The translations under genes were made by a program, and so were the position numbers. Below are positions 43,566 to 51,334 of a stretch of 64,000 bases of DNA, piece by piece (position 1 is the stretch's first letter; each line of letters begins with the position of its first letter). Under the pieces are notes generated by a model. That model made no database searches, was not told where the DNA came from, and saw only the letters and a program-made list of their open reading frames with translations. Source of the stretch: Miltoncostaea oceani (GTDB lineage Bacteria; Actinomycetota; Thermoleophilia; Miltoncostaeales; Miltoncostaeaceae); assembly GCF_018141545.1 (NCBI RefSeq), contig NZ_CP064356.1, forward strand, positions 1,302,001 to 1,366,000. Reading direction: 5' to 3'.

Positions 43566-45140
43566 TCAGGCGGAGGCGCTCCGGGAGAGGGCGCGGAGGC
43601 CGCGGACGAGCGCCTCGCGGTCGGCGGGCTCCATGCGGCCGAGGGCGCCGGCGACGGCGTCGGCGGGCGGGGCGTCGGCGGCCTCGTCGTGCACGCGGCG
43701 GCCGCGGCCGGTGAGCACGAGGCGCACGCGGCGGCGGTCGCTCTCGTCGCGTTCGCGGCGGGTGAGGCCGGCGGACTCCAGCCGGGCCGCGATGTCGGCG
43801 ACGACGGGCCGCGAGACCCCGAGCAGCGTGGCGAGCTCGCCGACGCTGAGGGGCGCGGCCGCCAGGTGGCGCACGACGACCAGCATGCGCGGCGTGATCC
43901 CGACGTGGTCGCTCACCCGCACGAGGGGGCGCAGGGCGGAGAGGACCGCCGGGACCAGCTCGGCGACCTCGGCCGACTGCGCGCCGAGGTCGGCGGCCGG
44001 CGCCGGGGCGGCGACGGCGGGGGAGGGGTCCACCACGACGGGGGCGGGCTCGGCCAGGACGGGGGCGGGGGGCGGGACCCAGGCGGGCTCCGCCTCCACG
44101 AACGGCGCGGGGGCGACGGGGTCCGGCGCCGGCGGCTCCCACGCGGGGGCGGCGTCGGCGACGGGGGAGGCGGGGGCGAGGGCCGGCTCGGGGGGCGGCG
44201 CGTTCCACTCCGGCAGGGGCGCGGGCTCCACGATCCCGGCGGGTTCGGGCGCGGCCGGGGCGTCCCACGCGGGCGCCGGGTCGGGCGCGGGGAGCGTCTC
44301 CGCCGCCTGGGCGGCGGGGAGGTCGACGGCGGGGGCGTCCGCGGGGGGTGCGTGATCGGCGGGCGCCGGGGGCGGCTCGGGTCGCCAGAGGGGCAGTTCG
44401 GCGGCCGGCTCCGGCGGGACCGGCTCCCCGGCGGCGGGGACCGCGTCGGCGTGCGACCACTGCACGGCGGGCGCGTCCGGGGCGGGCGGGGGCGCGTCGG
44501 CGCCCGGGTCCCACGCGGGCGGCGCGTCCTCGGCGGCGGGCCAGGCGGGCGTGGCGTCCACGGCGCCGGGGATCCACGCGGGCGGGCCGGAGGGCTCGTC
44601 GCCAACGGGGTGCGCCTGCGGGGTGATCGGGTCGACCGGCGTGAGCGCCGGCATCTCCCACGAGTCGCTGGAGCGCGGCGGGGCGTGGGTGGCGGTGGCG
44701 GCCGTCTCGGCGTGGGCCACGGGGGCCTCGACCGTCGCGACGGGGGCGGGGGAGGACTCCGGTCCCCCGGTCCAGGTGCCCGCGATCTCGCCCGGGAGGG
44801 GCCAGCCCGGCTCGACGATCGTCTCGGCCGGGGCCCAGTCGGTCGGCGCCGGGGTCGCCGGGAAGGGGGAACGGACCGGCTCGGCGGGGGTGAAGGTCTC
44901 GACGGCCCCGAAGCCCCCGGAGGCGGGCGGCGCGAAGGGCGCCGGTGACGCGAAGGGGGACGTGACGTGGTCGGCGGCGACCGGCTCGGGCGCCGCGGCG
45001 CGACGGCGACGGCCGATGCCGCGACCGGGGCGGGCGGGGGAGGGGGTCGGGTCCGCGTCGCCACCGGCGCGGCGTCGCTTCGAGCGCAGCAGGAACAACG
45101 CCAGCGCGGCGGCCAAACCCAGGAGAACGAAGGTGTTCAC
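43566..45140 (-). CDS. Membrane-anchored MarR-type regulator with a long Pro/Ala-rich linker
   Basis: About 524 residues from a GTG at 45140 (an earlier GTG at 45164 adds 8). An N-terminal helix (VNTFVLLGLAAALALFLL) with RSKRRR behind it anchors the protein with the rest in the cytoplasm. About 340 residues of Pro/Ala/Glu-rich, low-complexity sequence follow. The last ~140 residues are a MarR-type winged helix: LVRVSDHVGITPRMLVVVRH, LSVGELATLLGVSRPVVADI, AARLESAGLTRRERDESDRR, RVRLVLTGRGRRV. MarR proteins are normally soluble dimers of ~150 residues. Tethering a regulator to the membrane by a flexible arm is unusual. Target and signal unknown. Confidence 0.7.
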   Translation of the reverse strand: MNTFVLLGLAAALALFLLRSKRRRAGGDADPTPSPARPGRGIGRRRRAAAPEPVAADHVTSPFASPAPFAPPASGGFGAVETFTPAEPVRSPFPATPAPTDWAPAETIVEPGWPLPGEIAGTWTGGPESSPAPVATVEAPVAHAETAATATHAPPRSSDSWEMPALTPVDPITPQAHPVGDEPSGPPAWIPGAVDATPAWPAAEDAPPAWDPGADAPPPAPDAPAVQWSHADAVPAAGEPVPPEPAAELPLWRPEPPPAPADHAPPADAPAVDLPAAQAAETLPAPDPAPAWDAPAAPEPAGIVEPAPLPEWNAPPPEPALAPASPVADAAPAWEPPAPDPVAPAPFVEAEPAWVPPPAPVLAEPAPVVVDPSPAVAAPAPAADLGAQSAEVAELVPAVLSALRPLVRVSDHVGITPRMLVVVRHLAAAPLSVGELATLLGVSRPVVADIAARLESAGLTRRERDESDRRRVRLVLTGRGRRVHDEAADAPPADAVAGALGRMEPADREALVRGLRALSRSASA

Positions 45141-45378
45141 GACTGCTGCGGATCCTCTCGCCACATGCCCGTGCCCTGCCCCTATCGGTCGCGGCGGGGC
45201 GCACTTGACCGACGGTGCGCACGCCCGTTCCCCCGACCGGGCCCCCGTGCGCTCACAAATCGCTTACACACCGGCCGTCACGGCGGCGGCGTGCGGGCGT
45301 TGAGGAGGTGACCGCCACCGACCCGAGGAGGCCCCCGATGTCCCGGATCCCGGCCACGACCGCCCCACCCGGCCCCGC

Positions 45379-45552
45379 ATGAGCGGCCCGCGCACGCTCG
45401 ACGAGCAGATGCTGGCGGATTGGGCGGCGGTGGGGCTCCGTCGCCTGGAGGCGCACCTCGCGCGACACGCCGCCTTCTGCGATTTTCTCCGCGACCGCCC
45501 CCCCGACGCCGACGAGCGCGAGGATCCATGTCCCCCGGAGCGCGTGGGATGA
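45379..45552 (+). CDS. 57-aa protein coupled to the following sigma gene
   Basis: ATG at 45379 opens MSGPRTLDEQMLADWAAVGL then a helical stretch with one Cys and a polar Cys-containing end (EREDPCPPERVG); its TGA overlaps the sigma ATG (ATGA). A 14-codon ORF from 45338 ends in the same way at 45382, so two short frames are chained into the sigma gene. Reads as a real small gene by coupling; function unknown. Confidence 0.5.
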   Translation: MSGPRTLDEQMLADWAAVGLRRLEAHLARHAAFCDFLRDRPPDADEREDPCPPERVG

Positions 45553-47030
45553 GCACCGCCGACCTCACCGACGCACAGCTCGGGGCGGAGGCCCTGCGCG
45601 GCGACCGCGACGCGTTCACCGCGCTCTTCGGCCGCCACGAGAGCGGGCTCTACAACGTCGCGTACCGGCTGACCGGCAGCCGGGAGGACGCCCGCGACAT
45701 CACCCAGGAGGCGTTCCTGCGCGTCTTCGCGCGCCTCGACGACCTCCGTGGGCGCGACGTCAACCTCGCCGCGTACCTCCACCGCACCGCACGGAACCTC
45801 GTCTACGACCGCAGCGAGGGGCGCCGGCGGGAGACGCCGTCGGCGGAGATCGAGACCGTCGCGGGCGCCGACACGGCCCTCGCCGCCGACCCCCAGCTCT
45901 CGGCCCTCGTCGGCGCGCAGGGCGACGACGTGCGCGCGGCGAGCGCCCGCCTGCCGGAGCGCCACCGCCTGGCCCTCGCCCTGCGGGAGCTGGAGGGGAT
46001 GGGCTACGAGGACATCGGCCGGGTGCTCGACATCACCCCCGGCGCCGTCGCCCAGCTGCTGGCCCGCGCCCGGATGGGGCTCCGCCGCGAGCTCCGCCTG
46101 GAGCAGGTCGACGTGGGGTCGATGGAGCCGGGCTGCCGGGCGCGGCTCGGCGACATCGCCGCGCTGGTCGACGGCGAGCTCGACCCCGACCGGGCCCACG
46201 TGCTCACGCAGCACCTGGAGCTCTGCCCGTCGTGCCGCGCCGCCCGGGAGGCCTTCGAGGACGCCGGGCGCCGGTACCGCGCATGGCTGCCGTTGCCGCT
46301 CCTGCTCGGCATGGGCGCGGACGCCGCCCGCGCCGCCGAGGGACGCGGGCTCGTGCGCTTCGCCGGGGGAACGCGGCGTGGGGGTGGCTGCCGCGCGGCG
46401 GCGCGGCGGCGGGCCGCCCGCGCGCACGGCTCGCGGGGTCGCCGGCGCCGGGGCGCTGGCGGTGGCGTGCTGGTGGCCGTCCCCATCGTCGTCGCGACCC
46501 GGTCGGGGTCGACGCCACCCGCTCCCGCCGCCGCCCCGGTCGCCGCGGCGGGCACGACGACCGGTTCCCCGCCGTCCCCCCCGCTCCCGCGACGACGACC
46601 GCCCCGCCGCCGCGCACGGCCGCCTCGACCGCCGGGTCACCACCGTGGCCGCCGCCCCCGCGCCGGTCGTCGCCGTCCCGCCGGGGCCGGCCCCCGCGGT
46701 CCGTGCCGTCGGCCCCCCCGGCGACGACCACCGGTCCCGCCCCGTCGCGCCGCCGGCCACGACGACGTCCCCGCGACGGCCCCGCCCGCGCCCCGCCCCG
46801 GTCCCGACGGTGGGGCCGCCGGCGACCCCGTGCCGCCCCCGGCCGCTCCGGCGCCGGCCCCGGCGCCACCCGCCGCCGACCCCCCGCCGGTCACCGACCC
46901 CCCGCCCGGCACGACCACGTCGCGTGACCCGGTCGAGCCGCCGCCGCCGACGACCACCCGGCAGACGCCGCCCGACATCCCGTTCCCGACGACCTTCACC
47001 ATCCCGCGCCCGCCGATCGTGATCGGCTGA
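45549..47030 (+). CDS. ECF sigma factor fused to zinc-finger anti-sigma domain; 3' part frame-disturbed
   Basis: Residues 1-185 are an ECF sigma: region 2 (ESGLYNVAYRLTGSREDARD then ITQEAFLRVFARL) and region 4 (GMGYEDIGRVLDITPGAVAQ then LLARARMGLRREL). Residues 196-240 are a zinc-finger anti-sigma motif, H222-LEL-C226-PS-C229. The remainder should be a membrane helix and a Pro/Thr-rich outer tail. But the helix is split between frames (AGAGALAV in one, GVLVAVPIVVATRSGS in this one), and Thr/Pro-rich stretches alternate among frames up to ~46,830. The final 60 residues look real again. Sigma-anti-sigma fusions with a membrane helix are known in actinobacteria (ECF52/53-like groups). Either indels in C/G runs or decay explains the tail. 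Confidence 0.78.
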   Translation: MSTADLTDAQLGAEALRGDRDAFTALFGRHESGLYNVAYRLTGSREDARDITQEAFLRVFARLDDLRGRDVNLAAYLHRTARNLVYDRSEGRRRETPSAEIETVAGADTALAADPQLSALVGAQGDDVRAASARLPERHRLALALRELEGMGYEDIGRVLDITPGAVAQLLARARMGLRRELRLEQVDVGSMEPGCRARLGDIAALVDGELDPDRAHVLTQHLELCPSCRAAREAFEDAGRRYRAWLPLPLLLGMGADAARAAEGRGLVRFAGGTRRGGGCRAAARRRAARAHGSRGRRRRGAGGGVLVAVPIVVATRSGSTPPAPAAAPVAAAGTTTGSPPSPPLPRRRPPRRRARPPRPPGHHRGRRPRAGRRRPAGAGPRGPCRRPPRRRPPVPPRRAAGHDDVPATAPPAPRPGPDGGAAGDPVPPPAAPAPAPAPPAADPPPVTDPPPGTTTSRDPVEPPPPTTTRQTPPDIPFPTTFTIPRPPIVIG

Positions 47031-47031
47031 C

Positions 47032-47454
47032 GTGGTCTGGCTGCGCGAGCGGATCACGCTGCGCCCCCGTCCGCGGGGCGTGCACCTCGTCACCCGCGAG
47101 GTGGTCGAGGGGCTGCCCGGCCTCGCCGCGGTGCGGGTCGGCGTGCTGCACCTCTTCATCCGCCACACGTCCGCCTCGCTGGCGCTGAACGAGAACGCCA
47201 GCCCCGACGTCCGCGCCGACCTGGAGGAGTGGTTCGGACGCGCCGTCCCGGACGGGACGCCGTGGTTCCGCCACACGCTGGAGGGCCCCGACGACATGCC
47301 CGCGCACGTGAAGGCGGTGCTGGTCGGGGAGTCGCTGACCCTGCCGGTGGGCGACGGGCGCCTCGACCTCGGCACGTGGCAGGGCGTGTACCTGTGCGAG
47401 CACCGCGACGACGGCGGGCCGCGGGCGGTGACGGCGACGGTGTGGGGCGAGTGA
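47032..47454 (+). CDS. yjbQ: YjbQ family protein (secondary thiamine-phosphate synthase type)
   Basis: 140 residues from a GTG two bases after the sigma stop. Family marks: GVLHLFIRHTSASLALNENA then SPDVRADLEEWF, HTLEGPDDMPAHVKAVLVGE and LGTWQGVYLCEHRD. The fold is a compact trimer; side activity as thiamine-phosphate synthase has been reported for the family, while the physiological role is unsettled. Length normal. Confidence 0.9.
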   Translation: MVWLRERITLRPRPRGVHLVTREVVEGLPGLAAVRVGVLHLFIRHTSASLALNENASPDVRADLEEWFGRAVPDGTPWFRHTLEGPDDMPAHVKAVLVGESLTLPVGDGRLDLGTWQGVYLCEHRDDGGPRAVTATVWGE

Positions 47455-47501
47455 CCGGCGACGGGGTTTGGGGCGGGGCGCCGGGGGGTAGGCCGCCCGC
47501 C

Positions 47502-47846
47502 GTGGCCACATTCGACGTCAGCGTGGAGAGGGACCCGGGCGCCGGCACGTGGGTCGTGAGCGTGGGCGGGGACCTCGACATCGCCGCGGTCCCGGATGTC
47601 CACCGCGCGGTCCTCGAGGCGGAGCGCGACGGGCCGGACCGCCTCGCCCTCGACCTCAGCGACGTGGTGCACCTCGACTCGAGCGGCCTGCGGGTTCTGC
47701 TGGACGCCGCGGGGCGGGCGCGCCGCGGGGGACGCCGCCTGATCGTGGTCGCCCCGCCCGGGGGTCCCGTCGGCCGTCTGCTCGAGCTGACGCTCCTCGC
47801 CGATCACCTGGACGTCGTCCGGGACCTCGACACCGCGTTGGCGTGA
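47502..47846 (+). CDS. STAS-domain anti-sigma factor antagonist
   Basis: 114 residues from a GTG at 47502. SpoIIAA/RsbV-type: WVVSVGGDLDIAAVPDVHRA, then DLSDVVHLDSSGLRVLLDAA, where the first Ser of DSSG is the usual phosphorylation site. When dephosphorylated such proteins bind anti-sigma kinases. The phosphatase two ORFs downstream is the likely partner that dephosphorylates it. No RsbW-type kinase is in the window. Confidence 0.88.
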   Translation: MATFDVSVERDPGAGTWVVSVGGDLDIAAVPDVHRAVLEAERDGPDRLALDLSDVVHLDSSGLRVLLDAAGRARRGGRRLIVVAPPGGPVGRLLELTLLADHLDVVRDLDTALA

Positions 47847-47874
47847 CGGCGGCCGTGCCGGGCGGGGCGCGGTC

Positions 47875-49560
47875 CTGAGCAGCGGCGGGGGTCCCCGCCT
47901 CCCGTGGCAGGCGCGGGCCACCGAGGAGCTGCTGGAGACGATCGTCAACTGCGCCCCCCTCGGGTTCGCCCTGCTCGACCGGGAGCTCCGGTTCGTGCGG
48001 GTCAACGAGGCGCTGTCGCGGATGGACGGGCTGCCCGCCGACGAGCACGCGGGTCGGCGTCCGTCCGAAGTGATGCCGGGCATCGCCCCCGAGGCGTGGG
48101 CCGCGCCGTTCCGCCGGGTCGTCGACGGGGGCGACCACCTCAACGACGTCGAGATCACCGGGACGCTGCCGGGGGCGCCCGACGAGGAACGCCACTGGCT
48201 GTCGAGCTGGTACGCCGTGCGGGACGAGGGTGAGACCGTCGGCGTCGGCATGTTCCTGGCGGACATCACCTCGCGTGTCCGTGCCGAGCGCGGTCTCACC
48301 CTGCTGGGAGAGGTCGGCGAGGCGCTGGACGCGGCGCTCGGGGTGGATGAGCGCCTCGCGCGCCTCGCCGCTCTCCTCGTACCCGGCATCGCGGACTTCT
48401 GCACCATCGACGCGCTCGGCCCCGACGGGGAGCCCCGCCTGGTGGCCTGCACCCACGTCGACCCCGACGGGGAGCGCACCCTGCGCGACCTGCGGGCCCG
48501 CGCCTCCCTCGACCCGGCGGTGCCGATGGCGATCGGGCGGGTGCTGCGACAGCGGGCGCCGGAGCTCATCGCGATCACCCCGGAGACGCTGGAGATGGCG
48601 GCGCGGGTGTCGGGCGAGGGCGACGCGCTGCGGGCGCTCGCGCCGCGGTCGGTGATCGTCGCGCCGATCATCGCGCGGGGGCGGACGCTCGGCGCGCTCC
48701 TGCTCGGCACCGGCCCCTCCCGGCGGGTCTACGACGGCGAGGACCTCGCGCTGGCCCGCCAGCTCGCCCGCCGCGCCGGTCTCGCGCTCGACAACGCCCG
48801 CCTCTACGACGACCAGCGACGCATCGCCCGCACCCTGCAGCGCAGCCTGCTCCCTCCCGACCTGCCGGACGCCCCCGGGCTGGAGGCGGCGGCGCGGTTC
48901 TCGCCGATGGGCTCGGGCGACGAGGTCGGCGGCGACTTCTACGACATGTTCGGCGCGGGGCCGAGCTGGATCGCGGTGATCGGCGACGTCTGCGGCAAGG
49001 GCGCGGAGGCGGCGGCGCTGACGTCGCTCGCCCGCCACGGGCTGCGGGCCCTCGCCCGGGACGACCCGGACCCGAGCCGGGTCCTCACGGAGCTGAACGA
49101 ACTGATCGTCCGTGAGCGCGGGCTCGACCCCCGCTTCTCGACCGTCGCGTACGCGCGGTTCCACCCCGGCCCGGGCGGGGTCCACCTGACGGTGTCGTCG
49201 GCGGGGCACCCCCTGCCGCTGGTGGTGCGCGCCGACGGGCGGGTCGAGGAGGTCGGCCGGCCGGGCACCCTCCTCGGGCCGTTCCCGGCGGTGCGGGTGC
49301 ACGACCGGGCGGCGGACCTCGGCCCGGGCGACGCGGTGGTGCTGTTCACCGACGGCGTGACGGAGGCCCGGCAGGGGCGGGAGATGTTCGGCGACGCCCG
49401 CCTGCGGGACCTCCTCGCCTCCCATGCGGGCGCCCCCGCCGACGTGCTCGCGGGGGCGGTCGAGGAGGCGGTGATCGCGTTCCACGGCGGGCCGGCGGCC
49501 GACGATCTGGCGGTGCTGGTGGTGCGGGTCGCGGACGCCCCTGCGATGATGGCGGGGTGA
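47875..49560 (+). CDS. PAS-GAF-PP2C (SpoIIE/RsbU-type) phosphatase, CTG start proposed
   Basis: 561 residues if begun at CTG 47875. PAS domain ~15-135 (ELLETIVNCAPLGFALLDRE...MFLADITSRVRA), GAF ~140-300, PP2C-type domain ~325-555 with LQRSLLPPDLPDAPGLEAAA, MGSGDEVGGDFYDMF, VIGDVCGKGAEAAALTSLAR, TVSSAGHPLPLVV and VLFTDGVTEAR; the metal-binding Asp residues are present. The first conventional codon in frame, GTG 47995, lies in the middle of the PAS domain. CTG 47875 overlaps the TGA of an 11-codon ORF that itself overlaps the STAS stop, giving a coupled chain. Likely dephosphorylates the STAS protein next door. Confidence 0.85.
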   Translation: MSSGGGPRLPWQARATEELLETIVNCAPLGFALLDRELRFVRVNEALSRMDGLPADEHAGRRPSEVMPGIAPEAWAAPFRRVVDGGDHLNDVEITGTLPGAPDEERHWLSSWYAVRDEGETVGVGMFLADITSRVRAERGLTLLGEVGEALDAALGVDERLARLAALLVPGIADFCTIDALGPDGEPRLVACTHVDPDGERTLRDLRARASLDPAVPMAIGRVLRQRAPELIAITPETLEMAARVSGEGDALRALAPRSVIVAPIIARGRTLGALLLGTGPSRRVYDGEDLALARQLARRAGLALDNARLYDDQRRIARTLQRSLLPPDLPDAPGLEAAARFSPMGSGDEVGGDFYDMFGAGPSWIAVIGDVCGKGAEAAALTSLARHGLRALARDDPDPSRVLTELNELIVRERGLDPRFSTVAYARFHPGPGGVHLTVSSAGHPLPLVVRADGRVEEVGRPGTLLGPFPAVRVHDRAADLGPGDAVVLFTDGVTEARQGREMFGDARLRDLLASHAGAPADVLAGAVEEAVIAFHGGPAADDLAVLVVRVADAPAMMAG

Positions 49561-49679
49561 GCGAGCCCTCCTCCGCCCGGCGCGACCCGACGTGGGTCTG
49601 GTACGGCCTGGCCGCGGCGGCGCTGATGGTGCTGGTGCTGCTCGACGTGCTCGGCGTCCTGGACCGGCTCGGCCCCTAG
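49557..49679 (+). CDS. 40-aa single-pass membrane protein
   Basis: GTG at 49557 overlaps the phosphatase stop (GTGA) and the TAG at 49677 abuts the GTG of the next gene. The peptide is polar start VSEPSSARRDPTW, one helix (YGLAAAALMVLVLLDVLGVL) and DRLGP. The tight fit on both sides supports translation. Function unknown. Confidence 0.48.
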   Translation: MSEPSSARRDPTWVWYGLAAAALMVLVLLDVLGVLDRLGP

Positions 49680-50882
49680 GTGGCGGGCGGATCGCCCGGG
49701 GTCGATGCGCCCCGGCTGTTGGTCGTGCACAGCGACGACCTGGGGATGCGCTTCGGCGGCGACCACCCGACGGACCGCCGCCGCCACCGGCTCGCGGTCG
49801 CGCTCTGCCGTGAGGCGGGGATCCTCGACGCGCCGGGGGTGGTGCACGAGGAGGCGCCCGGTCCCCTCCCCGACGCGGTGCTGGAGCGGGTGTTCGCGCC
49901 GGCGTTCGTGCGGGCGGTCCGCCGGTACAGCGTCACGCCGGTGCTGGCGGCGGCGCCGGAGGCGGCGCAGTGGGGGATCGGCGGGGACAACAACGCGTAC
50001 GAGGGGATGCACGACGACTCGGCGCGGGCGTGCGCGGCCTGCCATGTGGCGGCGGTCGCGGTGGGGGAGGGGCGGGCCCGGTCGGCCCTGGTTCCGGCGG
50101 GGGGCGCCCACCACGGGCAGGCGAACCGCGCCCACGGCTTCGGCATCTACAACGAGACCGCGGTGGCGATCGGGGCGTTGCGCGACGCGGGGGTCGGGCG
50201 GGTCGCCTACATCGACCTCGACGTCCACCACGGCAACGGGACGCAGTGGATGTTCTACGACGAACCGGATGTGCTGACGGTGTCGGTGCACGAGAGCGGA
50301 CGTCACCTGTTCCCGGGGTCCGGGTTCGCGGCGGAGACGGGTGGGGCGGGGGCCCCGGGGTCGGCGGTGAACGTGCCGTTGCCGCCGTTCGCGGGTGACG
50401 AGGTGTACCGGCGGGCGATGGACGCGGTGGTGGTGCCGGTGGTGCGGGCGTTCGCCCCCGGCGCAATCGTGGCGCAGTGCGGCGTGGACCACCACCACGC
50501 CGATCCCCTGAGCCACATGCTCACGACGATGCCGCTGTACCCGGAGCTGTGGGACCGCCTCCTCCTGCTCGCCGACGAGGTCTGCGACGGGCGCCTCGTC
50601 GCGCTCGGCGGGGGCGGCTACGAGCCCTGCACCGCGCCGCCCCGGGCGTGGGCGCTCCTGGCGGCCCGGATGGCGGGGGTCGCGGTCGACGTGGCCGAGC
50701 CGCTGCCGGAGTCGTGGCGCCGCATCGCCCTCGACGCCGGCTGCCCCGACCCCGCCCACGGCTGGCTCGAGGACCGCGGCCCCACCCCCGACCCCGCCCG
50801 CGACGCCCGCGCCCTGGCGGAGAGCGACGCCGCCATCGCCCAGACCCTCGCCGTGATCGGCCGCTTCCACCCCGACCTCTGA
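49680..50882 (+). CDS. Histone-deacetylase/AcuC-family deacetylase
   Basis: 400 residues from the GTG directly after the previous stop. All family sites are visible: PAGGAHHGQANRAHGFGIYN (catalytic His pair), AYIDLDVHHGNGTQWMFYD (zinc Asp/His), CGVDHHHADPLSHM (zinc Asp) and LGGGGYEPCTAP (transition-state loop). Bacterial members remove acetyl groups from proteins (AcuC acts on acetyl-CoA synthetase) or from small amides such as polyamines. The neighbours do not reveal the substrate. Slightly longer than usual at the C-terminus. Confidence 0.9.
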   Translation: MAGGSPGVDAPRLLVVHSDDLGMRFGGDHPTDRRRHRLAVALCREAGILDAPGVVHEEAPGPLPDAVLERVFAPAFVRAVRRYSVTPVLAAAPEAAQWGIGGDNNAYEGMHDDSARACAACHVAAVAVGEGRARSALVPAGGAHHGQANRAHGFGIYNETAVAIGALRDAGVGRVAYIDLDVHHGNGTQWMFYDEPDVLTVSVHESGRHLFPGSGFAAETGGAGAPGSAVNVPLPPFAGDEVYRRAMDAVVVPVVRAFAPGAIVAQCGVDHHHADPLSHMLTTMPLYPELWDRLLLLADEVCDGRLVALGGGGYEPCTAPPRAWALLAARMAGVAVDVAEPLPESWRRIALDAGCPDPAHGWLEDRGPTPDPARDARALAESDAAIAQTLAVIGRFHPDL

Positions 50883-51062
50883 GGGCGGCCCCCGGGGAGG
50901 CACCGGGAGGGCGGCGGGGCGGCGGGCGGCGGGGCGGCGGGAGCCGGGGAGCCGCCACGGGCCGGACGAGGGCGGGACTCCCGACCGTACGACCCCCTCC
51001 GTCACCGATCCACACCGACCCGTGTCGACCCCGTGCCGAATCGCCCGGTCGCCGTGAGTGTC

Positions 51063-51294
51063 CAAATGGACCTCGGTGCCGCGGCCAAATGAACCTCGGC
51101 GTCGCGGCGAATTGAACCTCGGCGCCGCGGCCAAGTGAACCTCGACCTCGCGGCCAATCGAACCTCGACGCCGTGGCCGAATGGACCTCGACGCCGTGGC
51201 CGAATGGACCTCGACGGCGTGGCCAATCGAACCTCGGTGCCCACGGCCGAATGGACCTCGACCTCGTGGCCGATTGAACCTCGACGGCGTGGCC
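51063..51294. repeat. Ten 23-bp tandem repeats between convergent genes
   Basis: The word CCTCG recurs at 51071, 51094, 51117, 51140, 51163, 51186, 51209, 51232, 51256 and 51279: steps of 23 bp with one of 24. Each unit reads approximately GGCC-R-A-W-Y-G-R-ACCTCG-R-CGCCG-Y. GGCC and ACCTCG are nearly fixed; two short spots vary. The rest of the 452-bp gap (50883-51334) holds a G-rich tract (about 50908-50955, repeated GGCGGGG runs) and no convincing gene: the open frames through the array exist only because 23 bp shifts frame each unit. It lies between the 3' ends of the deacetylase and AlkZ-like genes. Confidence 0.92.
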
Positions 51295-51334
51295 GATCGG
51301 CCACGAACCCCCACGCGCCGGCGGCGATCCCGGA

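Noticed and set aside
45264-48710. An 1148-residue leftward ORF opposite sigma, YjbQ and phosphatase genes
   Set aside because: Arg/Ser/Pro-rich shadow; the rightward frames carry all recognisable motifs.
51063-51294. CRISPR array
   Set aside because: Units abut directly with no unique spacers, and variation is scattered within units; no cas genes nearby.
51002-51304. A 100-residue leftward protein through the repeat array
   Set aside because: It is an artefact of a 23-bp repeat shifting frame each unit. Several frames on both strands stay open equally, and none has a ribosome site.
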